64,000 nucleotides of DNA from Bacteroidota bacterium (GTDB taxonomy: Bacteria; Bacteroidota; Bacteroidia; Bacteroidales; Bacteroidaceae): positions 62,001 to 126,000 of the forward strand of contig JAFABG010000034.1 in assembly GCA_023426145.1 (NCBI GenBank), given 5' to 3'. Both the position numbers and the translations under genes were made by a program. Below, piece by piece: positions 27,458 to 36,420 of the stretch. How positions within the stretch are numbered: position 1 is the stretch's first letter; each line of letters starts with the position of its first letter. The notes below the pieces were generated by a model. It was given only the letters and a program-made list of their open reading frames with translations. It was not told the origin of the DNA and did no database searches.

Positions 27458-27554
27458 ACTCTTTATGTGTAATTATCCATTCAAAAGAGCTATCTTTTTT
27501 GTCACTTTTTAAACCCACTTCCTGTTTATAATACAATAAGTGATTACCGTAATT

Positions 27555-29099
27555 TTACTGTAACTCTAAAGTAACAATAGACTTAGCGGGAAGTTTTACT
27601 TTTAAGGTTTCTTTATTGATTTTTACCTCTTTGAAGGGGGCTAATTTAACATTATTAGGATTCTCGAAAGAGTTGTAGTCTGTCAGATTGGGCGATGTTA
27701 AAATCTCTCCAACTGCTTTTTTCGCTTTTATATCTCCTAAATTGATGGTGATTTCTTGTGCATTGTCTGCATCTACATTCGAAAGAGAGATGTGAACTAC
27801 TCCATCTTTATTTCTTGAAGCTGTAGCACTGATCATTGGAACTGTCCGATTGTCGCGTACATCCATTTTTTCGCATACTAGGTCGAGTGGGAGATACGTT
27901 GCATCTTGGTGTACTTTATACATTTTGAACACGTAATAGGTTGGTGTCAGTACCATGGCTTTACCTTGTGTCAGAATCATAGATTGGAGTACATTGACTA
28001 CTTGCGCAATATTTGCCATTTTGAGGCGATCGGTATATTTGTGGAACACATCGAGGCTTAAAGAAGCAACGAAAGCATCGCGCAAAGTATTCTGTTGAAA
28101 TAAGTGGCCGGCAATCGTTCCTGGTTCTTCGTCCCACCAAGTTCCCCATTCGTCTAGCAAAAGAGCGATTTTTTTATCTTTGTCGTATTTATCCATTATG
28201 GCACAATGCTTTTTGATGACGTTTTCAATCTCAAGACATTTGCCCATGGTCCAGTAATAATCGTCTTTGTTGAACTTTGTAGCCGATGTTTTGCTTCCAC
28301 TCCATCCTGTTACTGTATAGTAGTGAAGAGAAAGGCCTTGCATCCGATGGCCCACACGGTTCATCAATACGTCAGTCCAATTGTAATCATAGTCGCTTGC
28401 TCCACTGGCAATTTTAAATAAGCGGTTACCGTCGTAGTTGCGACAATACGTAGAGTAGCGGCGATATAGGTCGGCATAGTATTCCGGGCGCATACTTCCA
28501 CCGCAACCCCAGCTTTCATTTCCTACACCGAGATATTTGATTTTCCACGCCTTGTCGCGTCCATTTTTGCGACGTAGATTAGCCATCGGTGAATCGCCGT
28601 CGGAAGTCATGTATTCTACCCATTTGGCAAGTTCTTCTACTGTTCCGCTTCCAACATTTCCGCTCACGTAGGGTTCACAGCCTAGCATCTCGCAGAGGTT
28701 TAAAAATTCATGTGTACCGAAACTATTATCTTCAATGGTTCCTCCCCAGTTGTTATTTACCATTTTAGGGCGATTCTCTTTGGGCCCAATGCCATCCATC
28801 CAGTGATATTCATCGGCAAAACAACCACCGGGCCAGCGTAAAACGGGCACAGACAAATCTTTTAATGCATTGAATACATCGGTGCGGTATCCTTTTATAT
28901 TCGGAATATCCGACTTTTCACCTACCCAAAGTCCACCGTAAATGCAAGAACCAAGATGTTCGGCAAATTGTCCATAGATTTCTTTGGGTATGATTTCTTT
29001 GCCTTGGTCGGCATGTACGGTAATGGTAGCGCTCTTCTGTGCAGATAGAGACATGGAAGCTGCCAGAAAGGCCGTGCTGACTAATAGTTTTGTTTTCAT
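27555..29099 (-). CDS. Alpha-L-arabinofuranosidase, GH51, compact form
   Basis: This 514-residue secreted enzyme has a signal peptide (MKTKLLVSTAFLAASMSLSAQ), the GH51 barrel and a C-terminal beta domain. The acid/base is E195 in GVGNESWG and the nucleophile is E317 in LLLDEWGTWW. GH51 enzymes remove terminal alpha-L-arabinofuranosyl groups from arabinan and arabinoxylan fragments, here most likely in the periplasm. It is the last gene of the arabinose operon. Unlike the 660-residue GH51 in the arabinan locus, it has no extra N-terminal binding domain. Confidence 0.93.
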   Translation of the reverse strand: MKTKLLVSTAFLAASMSLSAQKSATITVHADQGKEIIPKEIYGQFAEHLGSCIYGGLWVGEKSDIPNIKGYRTDVFNALKDLSVPVLRWPGGCFADEYHWMDGIGPKENRPKMVNNNWGGTIEDNSFGTHEFLNLCEMLGCEPYVSGNVGSGTVEELAKWVEYMTSDGDSPMANLRRKNGRDKAWKIKYLGVGNESWGCGGSMRPEYYADLYRRYSTYCRNYDGNRLFKIASGASDYDYNWTDVLMNRVGHRMQGLSLHYYTVTGWSGSKTSATKFNKDDYYWTMGKCLEIENVIKKHCAIMDKYDKDKKIALLLDEWGTWWDEEPGTIAGHLFQQNTLRDAFVASLSLDVFHKYTDRLKMANIAQVVNVLQSMILTQGKAMVLTPTYYVFKMYKVHQDATYLPLDLVCEKMDVRDNRTVPMISATASRNKDGVVHISLSNVDADNAQEITINLGDIKAKKAVGEILTSPNLTDYNSFENPNNVKLAPFKEVKINKETLKVKLPAKSIVTLELQ

Positions 29100-29178
29100 A
29101 ATTGATAGTTGTTAAAGGATTATATAAAAGTTGTTTGAATTTTTATGAGGTGTTCTTTTCTGTTTTTAAAGATGATCA

Positions 29179-31587
29179 TTATTTTAATAAGCGTACTTCA
29201 TAGATAGCCGCTGTCCTAAGAGACTGATCTGGTTTAAACAGAATCGAGTGTTTTCCAGCTGCTAAGGGTTGGGGTAACAGATAACGAAGCGTGATGAATC
29301 CCTTTTTATCAGGTTGACTTATAGTTGGCTGAACGGCCAAAGGTTGATCATCCAATAGAATCATGGTTTGGCTCTTCTCTTCTTTCCGTATCGTTATTTG
29401 TAATTGGCTTGCAACTTCTTTTACATTCAACTGATAGCTGAACCAACCTTTTGCACGGCGGTAGTGTTGGTCGCCATGAGTGCCGACTTCCGATGCTTCA
29501 TATAGAATGCCGTGGTCCGATTCAGGTTGCTGTTCACCCGGGAAAATCAAATCAATAGTCTGATTCGCTAATTCCGTCGCTTTCGCTTCGGCTGCAGCGG
29601 TTTCTTTCAGAATTTCTTTGAAGCGTTCTTCGCTCGCTTGCCGGAAATAGATAGCATAACGAGCCTCGTGTAAACGGAAGAAAGGGATCAGCTTTATGTT
29701 GTCCTTCTGCTTCGGATAGAGTGCACCGTCATAACTAAAGGCGATTTTATCTCCTTGCATTCGGTGAAGATTCTTGCGTATGGAATCGGGTGAACCGATT
29801 AACATCGGTAACTCTTGTAAAGGAATTTGTTTCCCGTGAGCGATGTGACCACCACGACTATCGTCAGCATATAAACCTTTCAAATCTTCTGTTCCGGTGG
29901 AAGCAGCTAAGACAATAGGACCATATAAGAATGCATAAAAATCAGCTTTATCAGGAATTTGTTCCAAACTAACTTTCATGGGGAGGTGGAACGTAATGCT
30001 ATCTCCTTTTTTCCATTTGCGACGAAGAGGCAAGTACGAAAGCTTATTTGACTGGATGGGATAATCGGTTGCTTTACCATTGATTGAAACGGTAAAGCTT
30101 TTCAATGGCTTGGCCCACTCTGGGATGCGGATCATTATCGTCAATTCTTTCTTCGCCGCTTTTTCTACTTGCAGAGTTACTTTTTCGCTATCGGGGAAAA
30201 GTGTTTTTTGAGTTAGTACCAAGCCACGGTCTTTCCAAGTAAGCTCGGAAGGAATAAATAAGTTGACATAAAGGGTATCTTGCTGGTGCGCATAAATAAA
30301 CTCTCCATACTTAGTGTGATTCTCCAGTCCTGAACCAACACAGCACCACATGGATGTTTCTGGTTGCGAATACACTCTATAATGACCGGGACGCATAGGA
30401 GTGAAGTAAACAAATCCTCCTTTATCGGGTTCTTGTGAGGATAGAATGTGATTATAGAGTGCACGTTCGTAATAATCTACGTAGCGCGAGTCTGGTTCTT
30501 GCTGATTGGTGAATGGGTTTTGAGAATGCTGATAGAGCATCTTCGTTAACCGGAGCATGTTATAGGTGTTGCATGTTTCGGGCCCTTGTACGTCGTTGAG
30601 CATAGATGTGAAATTATCTGCGGGATGAAAATGCTCACGTACACTATTTCCACCGATACATACTGAACGATGATTCACTACAGTGTTCCAAAAGAAACGG
30701 GCTGCATGATCCCATTCGGCGGCATGATTCCAACTTTCATCATTCTGTGAAAGTTCAGCTATGCGTTCATACCCGATGACCTTAGGTATTTGCGTATTAG
30801 CATGCATACCTGTGAGTTTATCTTCATCATTAATGAGCGGATCAAGAATAATTTTGTGTGAGAATCGGCGTGCAAGAGTAAGGTATTTCTTTTCACCAGT
30901 TATGGCGGCTACATCTGCGAAGGTTTCGTTCAACCCTCCATGCTCACTACGAAGCATTTCTTGAATTTGCTCATCGCTCAGGTTGGAGGTGATATCGATC
31001 ATCCAATCGGTAAAGTCTATGAGCATTTGGCGGGCTAAGTCGCTGTGGGCATAAAGATAGGCATCTCTTAGCCCCGCATACGTTTTGTGAATATTGTAGA
31101 GAGGTACCCACTTGCCATTCAGATCGAAACCACCTGCACGGATCTTTCCTTCTTTGATCTCCTTCCAGAGTTGAAGACTTCCGGGAGTACCACCTATAAA
31201 ACCTGTGCCCACTGTTTTTTGTGCACGGCGGAGTTCGCTAAGCATGTAGTTGAGGCGATGGTAAATAACTGTATCTCCAGTGGCAGCATACATCAGTGAA
31301 AGAGCCGAAAGATAATGTCCGCCAATGTGTCCGTCGAGTCCGGTGTTTTCCCAGTTGGTGTAGCTGGGAGCTTTCGGTTTTAATCCTGCTTCACGAAGGA
31401 AAGGAGCTAATAGTCTGTCGGGACTTAGTGCTAAAATATAATGCAAATCAGTCTGTTGAGCTTGCAAAAAAGGGCTGTCGAGGAGCTTCACCTCTTCAAG
31501 AGGAAAGTAAGAAACTTGGTGATTGTTCTGTGCCTTCCCGACTGAAATGGATAGAATAAGGGCAAGTATAAACGAGGTGGTTTTCAT
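29179..31587 (-). CDS. Beta-L-arabinofuranosidase-like GH127 (DUF1680)
   Basis: This protein has 802 residues, a signal peptide (ending GKAQ at about residue 19) and an (alpha/alpha)6-barrel domain followed by beta domains. The active-site features of characterised GH127 HypBA1 are visible: adjacent Cys at 415 and 416 in MWCCVGSGLENH (nucleophile and zinc ligand), another Cys in GPETCNTYNM, and a Glu in GGNSVREHFHP. The likely reaction is release of beta-L-arabinofuranose from plant glycans. The exact linkage cannot be inferred because related DUF1680 families act on other sugars. A perfect hairpin sits in its 5' leader. Confidence 0.85.
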   Translation of the reverse strand: MKTTSFILALILSISVGKAQNNHQVSYFPLEEVKLLDSPFLQAQQTDLHYILALSPDRLLAPFLREAGLKPKAPSYTNWENTGLDGHIGGHYLSALSLMYAATGDTVIYHRLNYMLSELRRAQKTVGTGFIGGTPGSLQLWKEIKEGKIRAGGFDLNGKWVPLYNIHKTYAGLRDAYLYAHSDLARQMLIDFTDWMIDITSNLSDEQIQEMLRSEHGGLNETFADVAAITGEKKYLTLARRFSHKIILDPLINDEDKLTGMHANTQIPKVIGYERIAELSQNDESWNHAAEWDHAARFFWNTVVNHRSVCIGGNSVREHFHPADNFTSMLNDVQGPETCNTYNMLRLTKMLYQHSQNPFTNQQEPDSRYVDYYERALYNHILSSQEPDKGGFVYFTPMRPGHYRVYSQPETSMWCCVGSGLENHTKYGEFIYAHQQDTLYVNLFIPSELTWKDRGLVLTQKTLFPDSEKVTLQVEKAAKKELTIMIRIPEWAKPLKSFTVSINGKATDYPIQSNKLSYLPLRRKWKKGDSITFHLPMKVSLEQIPDKADFYAFLYGPIVLAASTGTEDLKGLYADDSRGGHIAHGKQIPLQELPMLIGSPDSIRKNLHRMQGDKIAFSYDGALYPKQKDNIKLIPFFRLHEARYAIYFRQASEERFKEILKETAAAEAKATELANQTIDLIFPGEQQPESDHGILYEASEVGTHGDQHYRRAKGWFSYQLNVKEVASQLQITIRKEEKSQTMILLDDQPLAVQPTISQPDKKGFITLRYLLPQPLAAGKHSILFKPDQSLRTAAIYEVRLLK

Positions 31588-31603
31588 GATAGTAGCTTCC
31601 TTA

Positions 31604-31629
31604 ATTCCCTCTCCGAGAGGAGAGGGAAT
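31604..31629 (-). repeat. Perfect 11-bp hairpin with GAGA loop before the GH127 gene
   Basis: ATTCCCTCTCC (31604-31614), GAGA loop, GGAGAGGGAAT (31619-31629). It lies 17 bases upstream of the GH127 ATG, between it and the ribulokinase gene. No T-run follows, so it is more likely an RNA stability or translation element, or a dispersed intergenic repeat, than a terminator. Confidence 0.75.
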
Positions 31630-31699
31630 GGAGATGGTTAATGTGAAAGTATCAAACAGAACTTAACTTTCGAAAAAGAGTTCGTTTCTATGAGAGAAT

Positions 31700-33295
31700 T
31701 TATTTGAATTTTACAGCAGCTTCCTCAATGGGTAAACCTGCTTTATAGCGTTCAATATACGTGTTGAAGCCAGCCACATCTTCGGGACTAGGAGAAACCT
31801 CAACACCTGCATCGCTACCGAATACACTCTCATCTAAGAAATCAGCAAGCGATTGTTTGTCTTTATGATTGACTAGGTATGAACCCAATAGTGCAATACC
31901 CCAGGCACCACCTTCACCAGCTGTTTCCATCACTGAGATGGGGGAGTTGATAGCAGCAGCAAGAATTTTTTGACCCACGCCTTTGGTTCTAAACAAACCT
32001 CCGTGTCCAGTGATTCTGTCTACTTTGATTTTCTCTTCGTTGAACAAGATGTCGTTACCTATTTTCAGCACGCCTACTGAAGCGTACAAATGGGTACGCA
32101 TAAAATTGGCGAGATTAAATTTGTCATTGGAGGTGCGCACAAATAGAGGCCGTCCTTCTGCCAGACCTGTAACAGGTTCGCCCGAAATATAGTTATAAGA
32201 GAGCAATCCTCCACAATCAGCATCTCCGGCGAGCGCAATGTTGTAGAGCTTGCCATAGAGCTCGTCCATGTCAACAGGAATGCCTAGTAGCTCTTGATAT
32301 TCTTTAAATAAGCCTACCCATGCATTCAGATCGGAAGTACAGTTGTTGCAATGCACCATGGCAACTAAGCTTCCGTCAGGAGTAGTGACCATGTCGATCA
32401 TTTCATAAGGTTTTGACAATTCTTTTTCCAACACAATCATAGAGAAAGAAGAGGTTCCAGCAGAAACATTTCCTGTGCGTTGTTTCACAGCATTCGTTGC
32501 TACCATGCCTGTTCCAGCGTCTCCTTCAGGTGGGCATACGGGTATGCCAGCTTTCAGATGTCCAGATACATCGAGCTTTTTGCAACCTTCCGGTGTGAGG
32601 ACACCTGCCGATTCACCAGCCGATAAGACTTTGGGTAATATATCGTTTAGTTTCCAACCAAACTTCTTCGGTGCAATGAGTTGGTCGAACTTGCTAACCA
32701 TTTCTGCAGAATAGTTGTTGGTGGTGGGATCTATGGGAAGCATACCCGATGCGTCGCCTATACCCAATACTTTCTCTCCAGTGATTTGCCAATGCACATA
32801 TCCTGCGAGCGTAGTGAGGAAGGTAATATCTTTTACATGCGCTTCATTGCCCAGAATAGCTTGATAAAGGTGAGAAATACTCCATCTCAAGGGGATATTA
32901 TAGACAAATAATTCTGATAGTTCAGTTGCTGCAACGCTTGTATTGGTGTTTCTCCAGGTGCGGAAAGGCACAAGGATTTCTTCTTTTTCATTGAAAGCCA
33001 TGTAGCCGTGCATCATGGCACTGACACCTATAGCTGCTAGAGATTCGATCTCTGTGTCATACAGTTTCTTCACGTTAGCACGAAGATCTGCATAACAATC
33101 TTGCATACCCACCCAGATGGCATCAATGCTGTAGGTCCATAGACCGTTGACAAGTTGATTCTCCCAGGTATGACTTCCTTGAGCAATGGGCTTGTTTTCT
33201 TGGTCGATTAGAACTGCTTTAATGCGTGTTGACCCCAGTTCTATTCCTAGGATAGCTTTGCCTGTCTCGATGGTTGATTTTGCATCTAATTTCAT
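31700..33295 (-). CDS. araB: FGGY-family carbohydrate kinase, probable L-ribulokinase
   Basis: This protein of 531 residues has the FGGY ATPase fold: LGIELGSTRIKAVLID near the start, GVSAMMHGYMA, GDASGMLPID, PPEGDAGTGMVATNAV, and GGAWGIALLGSYL in the C-terminal domain. It resembles xylulokinase-like kinases more than E. coli AraB, but it sits next to araA and araD and no other ribulokinase is present. It should phosphorylate L-ribulose in the cytosol. This replacement kinase is known in Bacteroides arabinose operons. A terminator-like hairpin separates it from araA upstream. Confidence 0.83.
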   Translation of the reverse strand: MKLDAKSTIETGKAILGIELGSTRIKAVLIDQENKPIAQGSHTWENQLVNGLWTYSIDAIWVGMQDCYADLRANVKKLYDTEIESLAAIGVSAMMHGYMAFNEKEEILVPFRTWRNTNTSVAATELSELFVYNIPLRWSISHLYQAILGNEAHVKDITFLTTLAGYVHWQITGEKVLGIGDASGMLPIDPTTNNYSAEMVSKFDQLIAPKKFGWKLNDILPKVLSAGESAGVLTPEGCKKLDVSGHLKAGIPVCPPEGDAGTGMVATNAVKQRTGNVSAGTSSFSMIVLEKELSKPYEMIDMVTTPDGSLVAMVHCNNCTSDLNAWVGLFKEYQELLGIPVDMDELYGKLYNIALAGDADCGGLLSYNYISGEPVTGLAEGRPLFVRTSNDKFNLANFMRTHLYASVGVLKIGNDILFNEEKIKVDRITGHGGLFRTKGVGQKILAAAINSPISVMETAGEGGAWGIALLGSYLVNHKDKQSLADFLDESVFGSDAGVEVSPSPEDVAGFNTYIERYKAGLPIEEAAVKFK

Positions 33296-33342
33296 ATTGA
33301 AATCAATATTTTAAGGTAAACAATAATGATAGAGAACAAAAA

Positions 33343-33393
33343 CTCAAGTTTCGCGAGTACCTAGATTCTTGAAGAGTACCCACGAAACTTGAG
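33343..33393 (-). terminator. Terminator-like hairpin inside the arabinose operon
   Basis: CTCAAGTTTCG (33343-33353) and CGAAACTTGAG (33383-33393) form a perfect 11-bp stem, with an additional GTAC/GTAC inner pairing. On the minus strand the stem is followed by TTTTTGTTC. It lies between araA and the ribulokinase gene and may reduce read-through to the downstream kinase and hydrolase genes. Confidence 0.65.
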
Positions 33394-33403
33394 AAATTGA
33401 TGC

Positions 33404-34933
33404 TTAGCTAAGCGCTTTATTTAACATGTAATACACTTCATTCATGCGTAATTCTTTCTTAAAGCTGCTGATGGTAGTTTCTTTATTGATATGTACCATT
33501 TCGATACCTGCTATTTCAGCATAATCTTCCCAGTATTCGGCAGTCAGATCGTAAGAGAAGCAAGAGTGGTGAGTTCCACCCGCAAGGATCCATGCGCCTG
33601 CACCAACTTCGAGGTTAGGCATTGGAATCCAAAGAGCAGAAGCAACTGGCAACTTTGGAAGTGGTTTCGGTTCGATGCACTCTACGTCGTTAACGATAAG
33701 GCGGAAACGATTACCCAAATCAATTACAGTAGCTGTACAACCTGCACCAACTTTTGATGTAAACACTAAACGAGCTGTTTGGCTCTTGCGGATACCTATG
33801 CCAAGGAAGTGAACTTCCAAACGAGGCTTGTTGGCAGCAATTAGCGGGCTGATTTCCAACATGTGCGACTGTAGGATAGAGCTGTTAGCACCATCAAAGT
33901 TCAGTGTGTAGTCTTCAAGGAAAGAGCAACCTTTCGGAAGTCCTTGATTCATCACCCATACGGTACGATAAAGTGCAGCTGATTTCCAATCGCCTTCTGC
34001 TCCGAAACCGTAGCCTTCAGCCATAAGGCGTTGTGAAGCTAAACCTGGGATCTGATCGAAACCATTGAATTCAAGGTCGCCTAAGTCGTCAAAGTTAGTA
34101 GTGAAACCTTTAGCGCCTTTTTCTTTCAAAATAGCACGAAGTGCAAGTTCTGCTTTGGCAGCGTTCCATACTTTGGTATAAGCTTCAGTAGAGTGGTCTT
34201 CTAGAGAAGCATCGTGGTCGTAATCTTTGAAATAAGTTGCCACCAATGCATCTACGTCAGCATCCTTAACTACCTTGTGATATTCCATTAATTCGCTAAC
34301 CGGGCAATAGTCTACATGGTATCCCATGCGTTGTTCTGCTTCAACTTTGTCACCATCGGTCACAGCTACGTTATTCATTTGGTCACCGAAACGGAGGATC
34401 AACATATCCTGAGAATCAGCCCAACCCGCACAAACACGCATCCAAACAGCGATCTTATGCAAAGTATCTTCTTCCTTCCAATGTCCTACAACTACTTTGC
34501 GACGGATACGCATACGAGTACAGATATGTCCGAATTCGCGGTCACCGTGAGCAGATTGGTTAAGGTTCATGAAGTCCATATCCATGGTATCCCAAGGAAT
34601 TTCTTTGTTGAATTGAGTGTGCAAATGCAATAAAGGTTTCTTAAGTTGTTGCAAACCGTGAATCCACATTTTTGCAGGGGAGAAAGTGTGCATCCAAGTG
34701 ATTACACCTACACACTTTTCGTCGTTGTTGGCTGCTTTGAACACTGTTTCTACTTCCTTAGAAGAGTTAGCTGTTCCTTTATAAACTACTTTTACGGGCA
34801 GTTTGCCTGATGCGTTTAGTCCGTTTACCATTTCGTTAGAGTGAGCGTCTACTGCAACTACTGCATCGCCTCCGTACAAAAGCTGAGCTCCTGTAACGAA
34901 CCATACTTCATATTGATCAAATACGTTATTCAT
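33404..34933 (-). CDS. araA: L-arabinose isomerase
   Basis: This 509-residue protein matches AraA throughout, starting with YEVWFVTGAQLLYG. The four metal ligands fall in the expected motifs: Glu in GYGFGAEGDWK, Glu in FLEDYTLNF, His in LQSHMLEISP and His in GGTHHSCFSYD. It converts L-arabinose to L-ribulose in the cytosol. It lies 37 bases after araD in the operon. Confidence 0.96.
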   Translation of the reverse strand: MNNVFDQYEVWFVTGAQLLYGGDAVVAVDAHSNEMVNGLNASGKLPVKVVYKGTANSSKEVETVFKAANNDEKCVGVITWMHTFSPAKMWIHGLQQLKKPLLHLHTQFNKEIPWDTMDMDFMNLNQSAHGDREFGHICTRMRIRRKVVVGHWKEEDTLHKIAVWMRVCAGWADSQDMLILRFGDQMNNVAVTDGDKVEAEQRMGYHVDYCPVSELMEYHKVVKDADVDALVATYFKDYDHDASLEDHSTEAYTKVWNAAKAELALRAILKEKGAKGFTTNFDDLGDLEFNGFDQIPGLASQRLMAEGYGFGAEGDWKSAALYRTVWVMNQGLPKGCSFLEDYTLNFDGANSSILQSHMLEISPLIAANKPRLEVHFLGIGIRKSQTARLVFTSKVGAGCTATVIDLGNRFRLIVNDVECIEPKPLPKLPVASALWIPMPNLEVGAGAWILAGGTHHSCFSYDLTAEYWEDYAEIAGIEMVHINKETTISSFKKELRMNEVYYMLNKALS

Positions 34934-34970
34934 AATGTTCTATTGTTAAATTATAATCTTTTTTCGTTTA

Positions 34971-35654
34971 TTATTGTCCGTAGTAAGCATTCGGTCCATG
35001 CTTGCGGCTGAAATGTTTTTCTACTAGCAGTGAGTTCATCGTTAAGTTGGGATTCACTGCATAGGCAATGCTAGCCATTTTGGCCACTTGTTCCATCACA
35101 ACAGCATTGTGAACAGCATCGTGAGCATCTTTTCCCCAAGAGAAGGGGCCATGATTCTTCACCAATACTCCTGGTGTGTGAACAGGGTTAAGTCCTTCGA
35201 AACGTTTTACGATCACGTTACCGGTTTCCAATTCGTAGGCACCCTTCACTTCGGCTTCAGTCATGTCTGCTGTGCAAGGTATGGCATCATGGAAATAGTC
35301 GGCATGTGTGGTGCCGATGTTAGGAATGTCACATCCGGCTTGCGCCCATGCAGTAGCATAAGTAGAGTGGGTGTGTACTACTCCTCCAATTTCAGGGAAG
35401 GCTTTGTAGAGCACCACGTGAGTAGGAGTATCCGAAGAAGGTTTTAGCTTACCTTCAACTACCTTCCCATCTAGGTCGACTACTACCATATCTTCTGCTT
35501 TCATTTCATCATAACTCACTCCACTTGGTTTGATGACCACCAATCCGCTTTCGCGATCTATGGCAGAAACATTCCCCCAAGTAAAGATGACTAATCCATG
35601 CTTTACCAATTCGATATTGGCATGAAATACTTTTTCTTTCAGTTCCTCGAGCAT
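34971..35654 (-). CDS. araD: L-ribulose-5-phosphate 4-epimerase
   Basis: This protein of 227 residues is a class II aldolase/epimerase. Zinc-binding HTHS lies in GGVVHTHSTYATAWAQ, HADYFHD follows, and the third zinc His is in KNHGPFSWG. It makes D-xylulose 5-phosphate, the substrate of transketolase encoded downstream. It lies between the AraR gene and araA. Confidence 0.95.
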   Translation of the reverse strand: MLEELKEKVFHANIELVKHGLVIFTWGNVSAIDRESGLVVIKPSGVSYDEMKAEDMVVVDLDGKVVEGKLKPSSDTPTHVVLYKAFPEIGGVVHTHSTYATAWAQAGCDIPNIGTTHADYFHDAIPCTADMTEAEVKGAYELETGNVIVKRFEGLNPVHTPGVLVKNHGPFSWGKDAHDAVHNAVVMEQVAKMASIAYAVNPNLTMNSLLVEKHFSRKHGPNAYYGQ

Positions 35655-35676
35655 AGTTTTTATTCTTTGGGAAGCG

Positions 35677-35704
35677 CTGACGGTGGTTGTGAACCCTCCG
35701 TCAG
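35677..35704 (-). repeat. Intercistronic hairpin between araR and araD
   Basis: CTGACGG (35677-35683) pairs with CCGTCAG (35698-35704), a 7-bp stem with a 14-base loop. It sits in the 67-base gap and is not followed by a T-run. It may shape transcript processing between the regulator and the enzyme genes. Confidence 0.5.
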
Positions 35705-35721
35705 ATCTTCATTGTTATAAA

Positions 35722-36399
35722 TTAAAGTTTAAATTTAGGGTCTTTACGATAGGTTTTGCCATTAAACTTATATAAGGCAGCTCCTCGTTTGGAACCCAGT
35801 TTATCTATCTTATCTGTTTTTTCAATAAAATCCATGTCGGCCACTCGTTTACGGAAATTTCTTTTATCTATCGTTTCCCCATAAATGGCTTCATAGAGGC
35901 TCTGCAGTTGCGACAAGGTGAATAGCTTGGGCAATAGATTGAAACCAATAGGCTCAACCGATGCTTTCTGCTTCATTTGCTCCCGAGCTTTGTTTACCAT
36001 CTCCGGATGGTCAAAGATTAGTGGGGGAAGCTCGTGCATATTTACCCAGTATGCATTGTGCTTTTGAACCAGTTTCCGATCATATTCATTGATGTTGATC
36101 AAGGCATAGTAGGCAACAGATACCACACGTTCACCCGGATCACGATCAACAGCTCCGAAGGTTCCAACCTGTTCCATGTATACATTTTCCAAACCGGTTA
36201 GCTCAGTCAGTACTCTTTTGGCAGCATTGTCCACGCTTTCGTCTTGTTGCACGAATCCTCCCATCAGCGACCATTCGCCCATTGCGGGTTCGAAGTTCCT
36301 TTTTAGCAGTAACAGGCTGATTTCTCCTTCATTAAATCCAAAGATAATGCAGTCGATACCAAGGTAGAAGGTAGGATTCGAGCTATAATAGTTGTTCAT
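35722..36399 (-). CDS. araR: Nudix-family arabinose regulator AraR
   Basis: This 225-residue protein has a Nudix domain (about residues 10-145) and a C-terminal winged helix (about 150-225), the layout of the NrtR/AraR regulators described in Bacteroides. The Nudix box is degenerate: GGFVQQDE keeps the first part, but where catalysis needs REUxEE it reads RVLTEL, consistent with an effector-sensing rather than hydrolytic domain. It should bind L-arabinose and control the arabinose genes; predicted operators are at 39322-39362 and 54081-54097. ATG 36399 is preferred to an upstream TTG. Confidence 0.88.
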   Translation of the reverse strand: MNNYYSSNPTFYLGIDCIIFGFNEGEISLLLLKRNFEPAMGEWSLMGGFVQQDESVDNAAKRVLTELTGLENVYMEQVGTFGAVDRDPGERVVSVAYYALININEYDRKLVQKHNAYWVNMHELPPLIFDHPEMVNKAREQMKQKASVEPIGFNLLPKLFTLSQLQSLYEAIYGETIDKRNFRKRVADMDFIEKTDKIDKLGSKRGAALYKFNGKTYRKDPKFKL

Positions 36400-36420
36400 G
36401 GTCTTCAATGAGTTAATCGA

